NCBI GenBank assembly: GCA_009377385.1
Contig: WHUD01000002.1
Coordinates: 1-49,591 of the forward strand
Direction: 5' to 3'
Source of the DNA: Actinophytocola sp.
GTDB lineage: Bacteria; Actinomycetota; Actinomycetes; Mycobacteriales; Pseudonocardiaceae
DNA: 49,591 nt
Part shown: one piece after another, positions 26,331-35,547 of the stretch
Numbering within the stretch: the first letter of the stretch is position 1
Layout: every line of letters begins with the position of its first letter
The notes under the pieces: generated by a model
What the model was told of the DNA's origin: nothing
Seen by the model: the letters and a program-made list of their open reading frames with translations, nothing else
Databases searched by the model: none
Translations under genes and position numbers: made by a program

Positions 26331-27383
26331 CTACTCGGAGACCTGGCGGGCGAGCTTGATCAGCTCATCACCGTCCTTGACGTTCTTGGCGAAGTCATCC
26401 CACACCGGCTGAGCTGCCTTGCGCCACTCTTCGAACGCCGCGTCGTCCATGGGCGTGACGTTGACGCCAGCCTTCTTGAACTCCTTGTCCACGCGTGCGT
26501 CGTCCTTCTCGGACGCCTCGTAGGCGAAGTTCTGCAGCTCCTTGCCGACGTCCTCCATGATTTTCTGCTGTTCCGGCGTCAGTTGGTCGAACTTGTCCTT
26601 GCTGATGATCAGCGGCTCGAACATGAACCAGAAGGTGTTGCCGCCGCTCGGCGAGGTGTAGGACTTCACCTGCTCTTGGAGCCGGTAGGAGCTGAACGAC
26701 GACGTCGAGGTGACGGCGCTGTCCAGCACCCCGGTCTGCATGCCGTTGTAGATCTCGGACGAGGACATGCTTGAGATCCCCATGCCCTGTCGTTCCAGCA
26801 TCTTCTCGACGTACGAGCCGGCCGCCCTGGTGACCGAGCCCTTCTTGACGTCGTCAGGGGACTCGATCGGCTGCGGGCTCTTCGCCCCGATCGCGCCCGC
26901 GTTCCAGACCCATGTCAGCACCTTGATGCCGTTGGCCTCGGCGATCTCGTCGATCCGCTTGCCGATCTCCGCGTTCTCCCACTGCTGCGCGTCCTTGTGG
27001 TTGCGCACCATGGTGGGCATCAGCGTGATGCTGAACTGCGGAACGTCGCCCGACGCGTAGTCGAGCGGGTAGACGGAGAGGTCGACAGTCCCCTTGGTCA
27101 TCGCCTGGTACTGCGCCTCGGAGTCCTCGATCAGCGAGTCGTTCGGGTAGAGCTGGATGTCGACATCGCCGTTGGTGCGCTTGCGTACCTCGTCGGCGAA
27201 GCGCTGCGCCAGCACGGCGCGGAAGTCGCCTCCGCCCTGCTTGTTGACGCCAGGCCACTGATGTGACAGCCGGAGCGTGACGTGCTCGCCACCGCCGCCC
27301 TCGCTCGCAAGGTTGCATGCGGAAAGGGGGATGGCCAGCGTTACCGCGCACACCGTTGCGAGGAACCGCTTCTTCTGAACCAC
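26331..27383 (-). CDS. dctP: TRAP transporter substrate-binding lipoprotein DctP
   Basis: A 350-aa extracytoplasmic solute receptor. It opens with a lipoprotein signal (KKRFLATVCAVTLAIPLSAC) whose lipobox is LSAC. The mature part is a DctP-family fold with LRLSHQWP near the N-terminus, the conserved segment around RAAGSYVEKML, and SEIYNGMQTGVLD. As expected for a Gram-positive cell, the receptor is a lipid-anchored protein rather than periplasmic. First gene of the leftward operon dctP-dctQ-dctM-matB-carboxyltransferase, divergent from a GntR regulator. Dicarboxylate (malonate) specificity is inferred from matB. Confidence 0.92.
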   Translation of the reverse strand: MVQKKRFLATVCAVTLAIPLSACNLASEGGGGEHVTLRLSHQWPGVNKQGGGDFRAVLAQRFADEVRKRTNGDVDIQLYPNDSLIEDSEAQYQAMTKGTVDLSVYPLDYASGDVPQFSITLMPTMVRNHKDAQQWENAEIGKRIDEIAEANGIKVLTWVWNAGAIGAKSPQPIESPDDVKKGSVTRAAGSYVEKMLERQGMGISSMSSSEIYNGMQTGVLDSAVTSTSSFSSYRLQEQVKSYTSPSGGNTFWFMFEPLIISKDKFDQLTPEQQKIMEDVGKELQNFAYEASEKDDARVDKEFKKAGVNVTPMDDAAFEEWRKAAQPVWDDFAKNVKDGDELIKLARQVSE

Positions 27384-27538
27384 GTTGTCCAGTCCTTTCT
27401 GTGCCTCACGCGCCGGCGGGCTTGCTCCGCGCCAAGTGCCTCTTGTCGCCTGCGGCGCGGCGCCGGTCGCGCGCTTCTTGGCTCCGGTGCTTCCCGGTCG
27501 GCCGAGCTATGGCCGGCTCGGTAGCGCAAGAATTGGTT

Positions 27539-27548
27539 TAGTGGACTA
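27539..27548. promoter_or_regulatory. Candidate GntR operator in the dctP/gntR divergent region
   Basis: TAGTGGACTA is an inverted repeat (TAGT-GG-ACTA) that fits the general GT...AC half-site logic of GntR-family operators. It is followed at once by CTAG-CCT-CTAG (27546-27556), another inverted repeat built on a tetramer that is rare in high-GC genomes. Both lie in the 233-bp divergent region (27384-27616), about 70 bp from the regulator's start. Confidence 0.35.
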
Positions 27549-27616
27549 GCCTCTAGGAGAGTTACAGTGCTGTCAACCCCAATCATTGCGGTCGACCCCG
27601 ACACCGAGGAGGGCGT

Positions 27617-28354
27617 ATGTCTCGCGAGCGGCGGGCTTCGAAACCGCTTCGTCCCATCGCGCGGCCTCGTTTGTACGAGCAGCTCGTCGAGCAGCTGGTT
27701 GAGCACATCGATGACGCGGGACTGCGTCCTGGTGACCGGTTGCCGCCGGAGCGGGAGCTGGCGGCGCAGCTCGGCGTCAGCCGCGTCTCGATCGGTCAGG
27801 CCCTTGTCGCGCTCGAGGTGCAGGGGATCATCGACGTCAGGCACGGGGAGGGAGCCGTGCTGCTCGAAACCCGCCCCGAGCAGCAGGTGATCGCGGCGCT
27901 GCGTGCGCACCGGCGGCGTCTCCCAGAGATCATCGAGGCTCGCGAGGCGCTCGAGGTGAAGCTGGCCGAGCTGGCGGCGCAGCGTCGCACGGACAAGGAC
28001 ATGGCAAGGATCGACGACGCGCTGGCGTTCATGGCGTCCGAGATCGAGGACGGCGGTCGCGGCGAGCAGGGCGACGAGCGGTTCCACGCGGCTGTCACGG
28101 CGGCGGGCCATTCCGGCCTGCTCGCCGACCTGATGAAGGAGCTGTCACCGCTGATCCTCGAGTCGCGGATCGAGTCGCTCGCCCAGCCGGGGCGTCCCAA
28201 GGATTCGCTCGCCGGGCATCGCGAGATCGCGGCGGCCATCCGCGCAGGCGACGGTGACGAGGCGGGGAAGGCGATGCTGGCTCACCTCACGCTCGTCTCC
28301 GACGTCGCCGTGTTGCGGTGGGACTCAGACGAACCCGAGGCGTCGGCCACCTGA
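27617..28354 (+). CDS. GntR/FadR-family (FCD) transcriptional regulator
   Basis: A 245-aa regulator. The N-terminal winged helix-turn-helix is clear: PGDRLPPERELAAQLGVSR followed by ALVALEVQGIIDVRHGEGAV. The C-terminal FCD effector domain has the metal-binding pattern DERFHAAVTAAGHS and AGHREIAAAIRAGD. It is transcribed away from the TRAP/matB operon and is probably its local regulator, with malonate or malonyl-CoA as possible effector (inference). The ATG at 27617 has GGAGGGCGT upstream. A GntR regulator next to a malonate TRAP transporter is also known, as I recall, in Sinorhizobium. Confidence 0.9.
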   Translation: MSRERRASKPLRPIARPRLYEQLVEQLVEHIDDAGLRPGDRLPPERELAAQLGVSRVSIGQALVALEVQGIIDVRHGEGAVLLETRPEQQVIAALRAHRRRLPEIIEAREALEVKLAELAAQRRTDKDMARIDDALAFMASEIEDGGRGEQGDERFHAAVTAAGHSGLLADLMKELSPLILESRIESLAQPGRPKDSLAGHREIAAAIRAGDGDEAGKAMLAHLTLVSDVAVLRWDSDEPEASAT

Positions 28355-28398
28355 GGCTCCCGGCGGAGCGGCACGACCTGGTCGTAGGCTTAGGAGCT

Positions 28399-29088
28399 GT
28401 GTTACTCCTCGCGCTTGACACCTCGACGCCCGCCGTTACGGCAGGCGTTGTCTTACTCGATGTCTTACTCGATGAGAGCGCGCTCGACGAAACGTCGGGC
28501 GCGGTGGACGTGCTCGCCGAGCGCGTCACCATCAACCCACGCGCCCACGGCGAGCTGCTGACCCCGCACCTGACCGCGGCCGCCAGCACCGCCGAGGTGG
28601 CGCTGAGCGACCTTGACGCCGTGGTGTGCGGCATCGGACCAGGGCCGTTCACCGGCCTTCGCGCCGGGATGGTCACCGCGGCATCGCTCGCCCACGCGCT
28701 CGACATCCCCGCGTACCCGGTGTGCAGCCTGGACGCCATCGCCGCCGAGGTGGGCGCCGGAACCCCGCTGCTGGTGGCGACCGACGCGCGCAGGCACGAG
28801 GTGTACTGGGCGCGCTACGCCGCCGACGGCACGCGCGAGGCAGGACCCGCCGTTGACCCGCCCGCGGACATCGACGTCGGCGACGCGCGGGTGGTCGGCC
28901 AGGCGGGGGTGATGGTGTCCGACATGGCGCGGGAGCCCAGCTACCCGACCGCCAACGGCCTCGTGCTCGCCGCCGCCAGGGCCGTCATCGCGCGGCAGGA
29001 GCCGGCACCGCTCACACCGCTGTACCTGCGCCGCCCGGACGCCGCAGAGCCCCGCGAGCGCAAGCGCGTCACGGAGGTGCGGCCATGA
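28399..29088 (+). CDS. tsaB: tRNA t6A biosynthesis protein TsaB
   Basis: A 229-aa ASKHA-fold partner of TsaD in t6A37 synthesis. It starts LLALDTSTPAVTAGVV and has the conserved GIGPGPFTGLRAGM and LVATDARRHEVYWARY segments. GTG 28399 gives the typical N-terminus, but the nearest AGGAG (28392-28396) is only 2 bp away, closer than normal; a GTG further up (28318) would overlap gntR and add non-family residues. The stop overlaps rimI by 4 bp (ATGA). A duplicated DVLLDE-like stretch near residue 20 comes from a short DNA repeat (TCTTACTCGATG). Confidence 0.93.
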   Translation: MLLLALDTSTPAVTAGVVLLDVLLDESALDETSGAVDVLAERVTINPRAHGELLTPHLTAAASTAEVALSDLDAVVCGIGPGPFTGLRAGMVTAASLAHALDIPAYPVCSLDAIAAEVGAGTPLLVATDARRHEVYWARYAADGTREAGPAVDPPADIDVGDARVVGQAGVMVSDMAREPSYPTANGLVLAAARAVIARQEPAPLTPLYLRRPDAAEPRERKRVTEVRP

Positions 29089-29588
29089 CGGCGAGCGAAC
29101 GCGCCGCCCAGCCCACAACGCTGGCGCCGCTGCGGCGTTCGGACATCCCGCGCTGCGTGGAGATCGAGCACCTGCTGTTCCCCGGTGACGACCCGTGGAG
29201 CGCGGCGGCGTTCCGGGCCGAGCTGAGCTCCGGCGCGTACTACCTCGGCGCGTACGACGGCGACGGCGCGCTGCTCGGCTACGGCGGGCTCGCGATCCTC
29301 GGCACGCGCGGCAACTACGACACCGAGGTGCACACCATCGGCGTCGTCCCGCAGTGGCAGGGCTATGGCATCGGCGCCGCGCTGATCACCGGGCTGCTCG
29401 CCAAGGCGGACGCCCTGGATGCGCCGGTGTTCCTCGAAGTCAGGACGGACAACGACGCCGCGATCGCGCTGTACGAGAAGAACGGCTTCGTGCGGATGGG
29501 TGTGCGCAAGGGCTACTACCAGCCATCCGGCGCCGACGCCTACACCATGCGCAGGCCGCCGGTGTCACGGAACGAGGTGGACCGGTGA
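29085..29588 (+). CDS. rimI: Ribosomal protein S18 alanine N-acetyltransferase
   Basis: A 167-aa GNAT acetyltransferase. The acetyl-CoA loop is [14 protein letters not shown], followed by [20 protein letters not shown], the RimI-type signature. It sits between tsaB and tsaD with 4-bp and 1-bp overlaps, the standard actinobacterial tsaB-rimI-tsaD operon. RimI acetylates the N-terminus of S18 in E. coli; in actinobacteria it may act on other proteins too. Confidence 0.92.
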   Translation: MTASERAAQPTTLAPLRRSDIPRCVEIEHLLFPGDDPWSAAAFRAELSSGAYYLGAYDGDGALLGYGGLAILGTRGNYDTEVHTIGVVPQWQGYGIGAALITGLLAKADALDAPVFLEVRTDNDAAIALYEKNGFVRMGVRKGYYQPSGADAYTMRRPPVSRNEVDR

Positions 29589-30646
29589 TGTCGAGAATCA
29601 TCATGGGAATCGAGACGTCGTGTGACGAGACCGGCGTCGGGCTGGCCCGGCTCTCCGGCGACGCGACGGAACCTCGGGTCGAGCTGCTTGCCGACGATGT
29701 CGCCTCCAGCGTTGAGCTGCACGCCCGCTACGGCGGTGTGGTGCCCGAGGTGGCCAGCCGCGCGCACCTCGAGGCGATGGCGCCGACCGCGCGCAGGGCG
29801 CTGGCGACGGCGGGCCTTTCGCTGTCCGATGTGGACGCCATCGCGGTGACGGCTGGGCCGGGACTCGCCGGTTCACTGCTTGTCGGCGTCGCCGCAGCGA
29901 AGGCGTACGCCGCTGCTTTGGATGTGCCGCTGTACGGGGTGAATCACCTTGCTGGGCATGTCGCGGTGGACACCCTTGAGCACGGGCCGCTGCCGAGGCC
30001 CTGTCTCGCGCTGCTTGTCTCCGGCGGGCACACCCAGCTGTTGCGGGTGGACGACGTCGCAAGCAAGATCACCGAACTCGGGTCCACAGTGGACGACGCG
30101 GCTGGCGAGGCTTACGACAAGGTCGCGCGGATCGTCGGGCTGCCGTACCCCGGCGGGCCGCCGATCGACAAGGCCGCGAAGGAGGGCGACCCGGAGGCCA
30201 TCGCGTTCCCCAGGGGCATGACCGGGCCGCGCGACGCGCCGTTCGACTTCTCGTTCTCCGGGCTGAAGACGGCGGTGGCGCGCTGGATCGAGGCCGCCGA
30301 GCGGCATGGCGAGCCGATCCCGGTGAACGACGTCTGCGCCTCGTTCCAGGAGGCGGTGGCCGACGTGCTGACAATGAAGGCCGTCGCGGCCGCACGGGAG
30401 TACGGCATCCGCACCATGGTGATCTCTGGCGGGGTCGCGGCGAACTCCCGGCTGTCGGCGCTGGCGCGGGAGCGCTGCGAGGCGGCAGGGATCGAGCTGC
30501 GGGTGCCGCGGCCACGGCTGTGCACCGACAACGGCGCGATGATCGCCGCGCTTGGCGCGCACGTCGTGGCCGCCGACCTCCCGACGTCTCCGTTGGACTT
30601 TTCCGCGACTCCCGCACTGCCGGTCAGCACCGTGACGGTGCGGTGA
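29588..30646 (+). CDS. tsaD: tRNA N6-adenosine threonylcarbamoyltransferase TsaD
   Basis: Catalytic subunit that transfers threonylcarbamoyl to A37 of tRNA. The protein is 352 aa. It opens with [13 protein letters not shown] and contains [16 protein letters not shown], the metal-binding HxxxH in [35 protein letters not shown] residues ([12 protein letters not shown]) and the C-terminal metal Asp in [15 protein letters not shown] 29588 overlaps the last base of the rimI stop and has GAGGTGG at about 29573-29579; the GTG at 29585 is an alternative. Ends the t6A operon before a perfect palindrome. Confidence 0.96.
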   Translation: MSRIIMGIETSCDETGVGLARLSGDATEPRVELLADDVASSVELHARYGGVVPEVASRAHLEAMAPTARRALATAGLSLSDVDAIAVTAGPGLAGSLLVGVAAAKAYAAALDVPLYGVNHLAGHVAVDTLEHGPLPRPCLALLVSGGHTQLLRVDDVASKITELGSTVDDAAGEAYDKVARIVGLPYPGGPPIDKAAKEGDPEAIAFPRGMTGPRDAPFDFSFSGLKTAVARWIEAAERHGEPIPVNDVCASFQEAVADVLTMKAVAAAREYGIRTMVISGGVAANSRLSALARERCEAAGIELRVPRPRLCTDNGAMIAALGAHVVAADLPTSPLDFSATPALPVSTVTVR

Positions 30647-30649
30647 GCA

Positions 30650-30706
30650 GTGCCACGAAGGGCATCTTACTGGCGCCAGACGCCAGTAAGATGCCCTTCG
30701 TGGCAC
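30650..30706. terminator. 26-bp perfect inverted repeat, bidirectional terminator between tsaD and phoD-like
   Basis: Arms 30650-30675 and 30681-30706 are perfectly complementary, with a 5-nt loop CCAGA. The hairpin lies 3 bp past the tsaD stop and 10 bp past the stop of the convergent phosphatase gene, so it can end both transcripts. Its lower stem contains ACGAAGGGC, shared with the hairpin after groEL. Confidence 0.85.
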
Positions 30707-30716
30707 CTCGACGGCG

Positions 30717-32342
30717 TCACCCCGCCATTGGGTCCAGCCCCGGCTTGCGGTCGTGGATGCGGAACGACGCGCGGGTGGACACCTTGCCGTTCGGCTCGGT
30801 GACCTTGTCCAGCACGCGGAAGTCGACGTCCATGGCGTCCGGCGTGATCCGGGTGCGGACGTAGCCGCGCTGGGCGTTGCGGAACTTGATGTGCGGGTTG
30901 CGTTGCAGGTCCGGGTCCTCAGACGGGTCGGAGTCGGCGCCGTTGCCGCCGGATGCGATCGACGTCGTCACCAGCTCGGTGCCGATGACGTCGGAGTCAG
31001 GGTCGGCGTAGTTCGCCTTGAGCTCGCTCGCCCAGTGGGTGTGGACGTCGCCGGTGAGCACAACCGGGTTGCGCACGCTTGCGGCGACCCAGCCCTCGCT
31101 GATCCGCTCCTGCGAGCCCCGGTAGCCGTCCCAGGCGTCCATGCTGTTCGCGCCGGACGCGCTGTTGCGCCTGGCGAAGAACACCTGCTGGCCGAGGACG
31201 TCCCAGCGCGCCGTCGATGAGCGGAAGTTGTCAAGCAGCCACGCCTCCTGCTCGTCGCCGGTGATGGTGCGCGCCGGGTCCTTGGCGTCCTCGCACACCT
31301 TCCAGCCGTCGTCGCACGCCTGGTCGTCGCGGTACTGCCGAGTGTCGAGCATGTGGAACGTCGCAAGCGACCCCCACGACACCGCGCGGTAGAGCCGCAT
31401 CGCGGAGCCGTCCGGCTTGCTGCGGGTGCGCAGCGGCATGTTCTCGTAGTACGCCTTGAAGGCGTTCGCGCGGCGCTGGATGAAGTCCGGCTGCGGGTAC
31501 TCCGGCTTCTCGTAGACGTCGCCAGCCCAGTTGTTGTCGACCTCGTGGTCGTCCATGACGACCAGCCACGGCGCGACCGCGTGCGCCGCCCTCAGGTCGG
31601 CGTCCGCCCGGTACTGGGCGTAGCGCTGCCGGTACTCCGCGAGCGACTCCATCTCGGGGCCGACGTGGTCGCGCACGTTGCCGTCGGGGGAGACGTAGGT
31701 GTTGGCGGGGTACTCGTAGAGGTAGTCGCCGAGGTGCAGCACCAGGTCGGGCTCGTCAGCGGCGAGGTGCCGGTAGGCGGTGAAGTAGCCGTGCTCGAAC
31801 TGCGAGCAGGACGCGAAGCTCATCGCGAGCGCGGACCCGAGCGTGCCAAGCGCGGGCGCGGTGCGGGTGCGGCCGGTCGGCGAGACGTACTGGCCGACCC
31901 GGAACCGGTAGAAGTACTCCCAGCCCGGCTGGAGCCCGGCCGCCTCGACGTGTACCGCGAACCCGGCGTCGGGGCCGGTGGTGACGCGGCCGCGCCGGAC
32001 GACGACGGCGAACCGCTCGTCGGTGGCGAGCTCCCACAGCACCTCGACGTTGCGCCGCGGCATGCCGCCGAAGCCGTCCTCGGCGAGCGGGCGGGGCGCG
32101 AGCCGGGTCCAGAGCACGACGCTGCCTGCGTCCGGCTCGCCGGAGGCGACGCCGAGGGTGAAGGGGTCCTGGGTGAGCGGGCGGCCAGCGCCGGGTGCGG
32201 CCAGGGCGGGCAGCGTCGTGCCTGCGCCCATGGCGGCGGCACCTGCGGAGGCTGCTCCGATGGCGGCTGCACCGGCGGCGCCGTACCGCAGGGCGGAACG
32301 GCGGGTAGTCGTTCTGGGGTTGCTGTCACTCGACTCGGTCAT
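30717..32342 (-). CDS. PhoD-like alkaline phosphatase/phosphodiesterase, Tat-exported
   Basis: A 541-aa secreted metallophosphatase of the PhoD family. I start at ATG 32342, which places a Tat signal at the N-terminus (R14-R15 in RRSALRYGA, hydrophobic Ala/Gly-rich stretch, likely cleavage after LPALA) with GGGGAG 9 bp upstream; an upstream extension of the frame has no such logic. Metal-site motifs: FASCSQFEHGYF, LHLGDYLYEYP, MDDHEVDNNW and LTGDVHTHW. Probably releases phosphate from phosphodiesters or wall teichoic-type polymers outside the cell. It is a single-gene unit; no clear Pho box was recognised upstream. Confidence 0.92.
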   Translation of the reverse strand: MTESSDSNPRTTTRRSALRYGAAGAAAIGAASAGAAAMGAGTTLPALAAPGAGRPLTQDPFTLGVASGEPDAGSVVLWTRLAPRPLAEDGFGGMPRRNVEVLWELATDERFAVVVRRGRVTTGPDAGFAVHVEAAGLQPGWEYFYRFRVGQYVSPTGRTRTAPALGTLGSALAMSFASCSQFEHGYFTAYRHLAADEPDLVLHLGDYLYEYPANTYVSPDGNVRDHVGPEMESLAEYRQRYAQYRADADLRAAHAVAPWLVVMDDHEVDNNWAGDVYEKPEYPQPDFIQRRANAFKAYYENMPLRTRSKPDGSAMRLYRAVSWGSLATFHMLDTRQYRDDQACDDGWKVCEDAKDPARTITGDEQEAWLLDNFRSSTARWDVLGQQVFFARRNSASGANSMDAWDGYRGSQERISEGWVAASVRNPVVLTGDVHTHWASELKANYADPDSDVIGTELVTTSIASGGNGADSDPSEDPDLQRNPHIKFRNAQRGYVRTRITPDAMDVDFRVLDKVTEPNGKVSTRASFRIHDRKPGLDPMAG

Positions 32343-32743
32343 GTGGTGGTCTCCCCACGGGTGATCGACAGTCAGGGCAGCTTTAGGTTGATCGCCCGTG
32401 GTGAGCGGAACCGTCCCGATCGGGTGACTAAGGGATGAACTGTGGATGCCCGCTCCGGAAGCGTTGTTCGGGCGAAGCGCGGCGGGCGTCCGGTACCGCG
32501 TCCACCCGCGCAGCACCATTTCGTGCCCGATTTGTCCGGCCTGATTGACGCCGGGCGAGTGGAGACACCGCGCCGAGGGCGTCTTTCACCCGAAGCGGAG
32601 CCCCTTGGCGGCGGGCCACGAGAAGCACTTGGCGTGGTCAGGCCGATGACGCCGGGCTGGAGCAAGCACGGAACCGCCTCGGACGAAACCCCCGTTTGGG
32701 GCACTGCGAAAAGCGCGCTTCAGCCGATCGGAGAGAACCCCAG
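32343..32743. other. Non-coding stretch between phoD-like and groES
   Basis: About 400 bp with no credible gene. It must hold the promoter of the leftward phosphatase. A 10-bp palindrome CCCGATCGGG lies near 32415. Short open frames here have no ribosome site and no recognisable protein. Confidence 0.6.
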
Positions 32744-32773
32744 TTGCACGGCTAGCACTCGCATAGCTAGAGT
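32744..32773 (+). promoter_or_regulatory. groESL promoter (SigA-type)
   Basis: TTGCAC (32744-32749) and TAGAGT (32768-32773) are separated by 18 bp. The -10 box lies inside the right half of the CIRCE operator, so HrcA binding would block RNA polymerase directly. Confidence 0.65.
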
Positions 32774-32778
32774 GCTAA
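32752..32778. promoter_or_regulatory. CIRCE operator (HrcA binding site)
   Basis: CTAGCACTC, a 9-bp spacer and GAGTGCTAA match the CIRCE consensus TTAGCACTC-N9-GAGTGCTAA with a single mismatch in the first base. It sits about 100 bp upstream of the groES start and indicates heat-shock control by HrcA. Confidence 0.95.
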
Positions 32779-32876
32779 GCGCATGCGATGAACACGCCCG
32801 GCACCCGCGACGACGGGGGTGGGAGTCGTAATCCCTTATCCGATCCGACGCTTATGCGACCGTGGAGGTCAACCCG

Positions 32877-33170
32877 GTGAGCGTGAACATCAAACCGCTC
32901 GAGGACAAGCTTGTTGTCCAGACGAGCGAGGCCGAGGAGACGACGGCTTCCGGCCTCGTCATCCCCGACACCGCGAAGGAAAAGCCCCAGGAGGGCAAGG
33001 TCCTGGCCGTAGGCCCGGGCAGGATCGACGACAAAGGCAACCGCATCCCCATGGATGTAAAGGAAGGCGATGTCGTCATCTACTCGAAGTTCGGCGGTAC
33101 CGAGGTCAAGTACAACGGTGAGGAGTACCTGATCCTGTCCGCCCGTGACGTGCTGGCCGTCGTCAACTGA
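32877..33170 (+). CDS. groES: Co-chaperonin GroES (Cpn10)
   Basis: A 97-aa heptameric lid of the chaperonin. It begins [15 protein letters not shown] and ends [16 protein letters not shown], close to other actinobacterial GroES proteins; the mobile loop is [17 protein letters not shown] 32877 is chosen because GGAGGT (32864-32869) lies 7 bp upstream and the family N-terminus starts there; an in-frame GTG at 32862 would add five residues. Controlled by CIRCE. A hairpin with a short T-run separates it from groEL. Confidence 0.96.
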   Translation: MSVNIKPLEDKLVVQTSEAEETTASGLVIPDTAKEKPQEGKVLAVGPGRIDDKGNRIPMDVKEGDVVIYSKFGGTEVKYNGEEYLILSARDVLAVVN

Positions 33171-34877
<1,707 letters not shown>

Positions 34878-34891
34878 GTCCGGCGTCTACT

Positions 34892-34938
34892 CACACGAAG
34901 GGCGGCCACTCCCAGCCGGGAGGGCCGCCCTTCGTGTG
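34892..34938. terminator. Bidirectional terminator between groEL and whiB3
   Basis: A perfect 16-bp inverted repeat (34892-34907 with 34923-34938) with a 15-nt loop, located 14 bp past groEL and 10 bp past the convergent whiB3 stop. It contains ACGAAGGGC, the same 9-mer as in the hairpin after tsaD. Confidence 0.85.
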
Positions 34939-34948
34939 TCGTGCCCGT

Positions 34949-35251
34949 TCAGGTGATGGTGAGCGCGAGTTGTCGTTTGCTCGCCTTGATAATCGCTTCG
35001 CGTTCCGATTCTGAGAGCCCGCCCCAGATGCCGTAAGGTTCGTGCACCTTGAGGGCATGCGTGCGGCATAGCTGAAGCACGGGACAGCTGTGGCAAATCG
35101 CTTTCGCTTTCGCCTCTCGTCGTGCCCGTGCCGGGCCTCGTTCCCCGTCGGGATGGAAGAAAAATGCGCTATCCAGCCCCCGGCAGGAGCCCTCCAGTTG
35201 CCAGTCCCACACGTCCGCGTTGGGGCCAGGAAGCCTTCGCGTGTCTGCCAT
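34949..35251 (-). CDS. whiB3: WhiB-family iron-sulfur regulator, WhiB3-like
   Basis: A 100-aa WhiB protein. Four Cys ligands for the 4Fe-4S cluster are C23, C53, C56 and C62 (C-x29-C-x2-C-x5-C), followed by the turn GIWGGLSESERE. The N-terminus RLPGPNADVWDWQLEGSCRG and the HPDGERG block resemble WhiB3, and the position opposite groEL is that of whiB3 in M. tuberculosis. WhiB3 acts as a redox sensor and partners the primary sigma factor. The C-terminal basic segment (KASKRQLALTIT) is short and lacks an obvious AT-hook. ATG 35251 has AAGGCGG upstream. Confidence 0.92.
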   Translation of the reverse strand: MADTRRLPGPNADVWDWQLEGSCRGLDSAFFFHPDGERGPARARREAKAKAICHSCPVLQLCRTHALKVHEPYGIWGGLSESEREAIIKASKRQLALTIT

Positions 35252-35547
35252 GGGTTTCCGCCTTCACCAGTGTGCCGGTGGGTCTTGGGTTCGTACTACT
35301 TGATGACCAATGGATTGCTCCATTTGGTGCAACGGCCGTAACGTTAGAACCGCGCCAATACTTGTTCAAGAGTGCCGGGGTGATTCATTCAATAGATATC
35401 CCCTGCTTGAGTGATGAATTCGATGATCGACTTGGCATTGGGGACGACATGTCAAGCCAGGACGGCGAATTACGAAACTGATTCACTTTATTCATGTGGG
35501 TGGCGCTCCGGTTGCTGCCGCCAGGCCCCGCCGGGATATTGGGTGAC

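Noticed and set aside
32442..32831. 129-codon frame upstream of groES
   Set aside because: Runs through the CIRCE operator and promoter, no ribosome site, composition of non-coding high-GC DNA.
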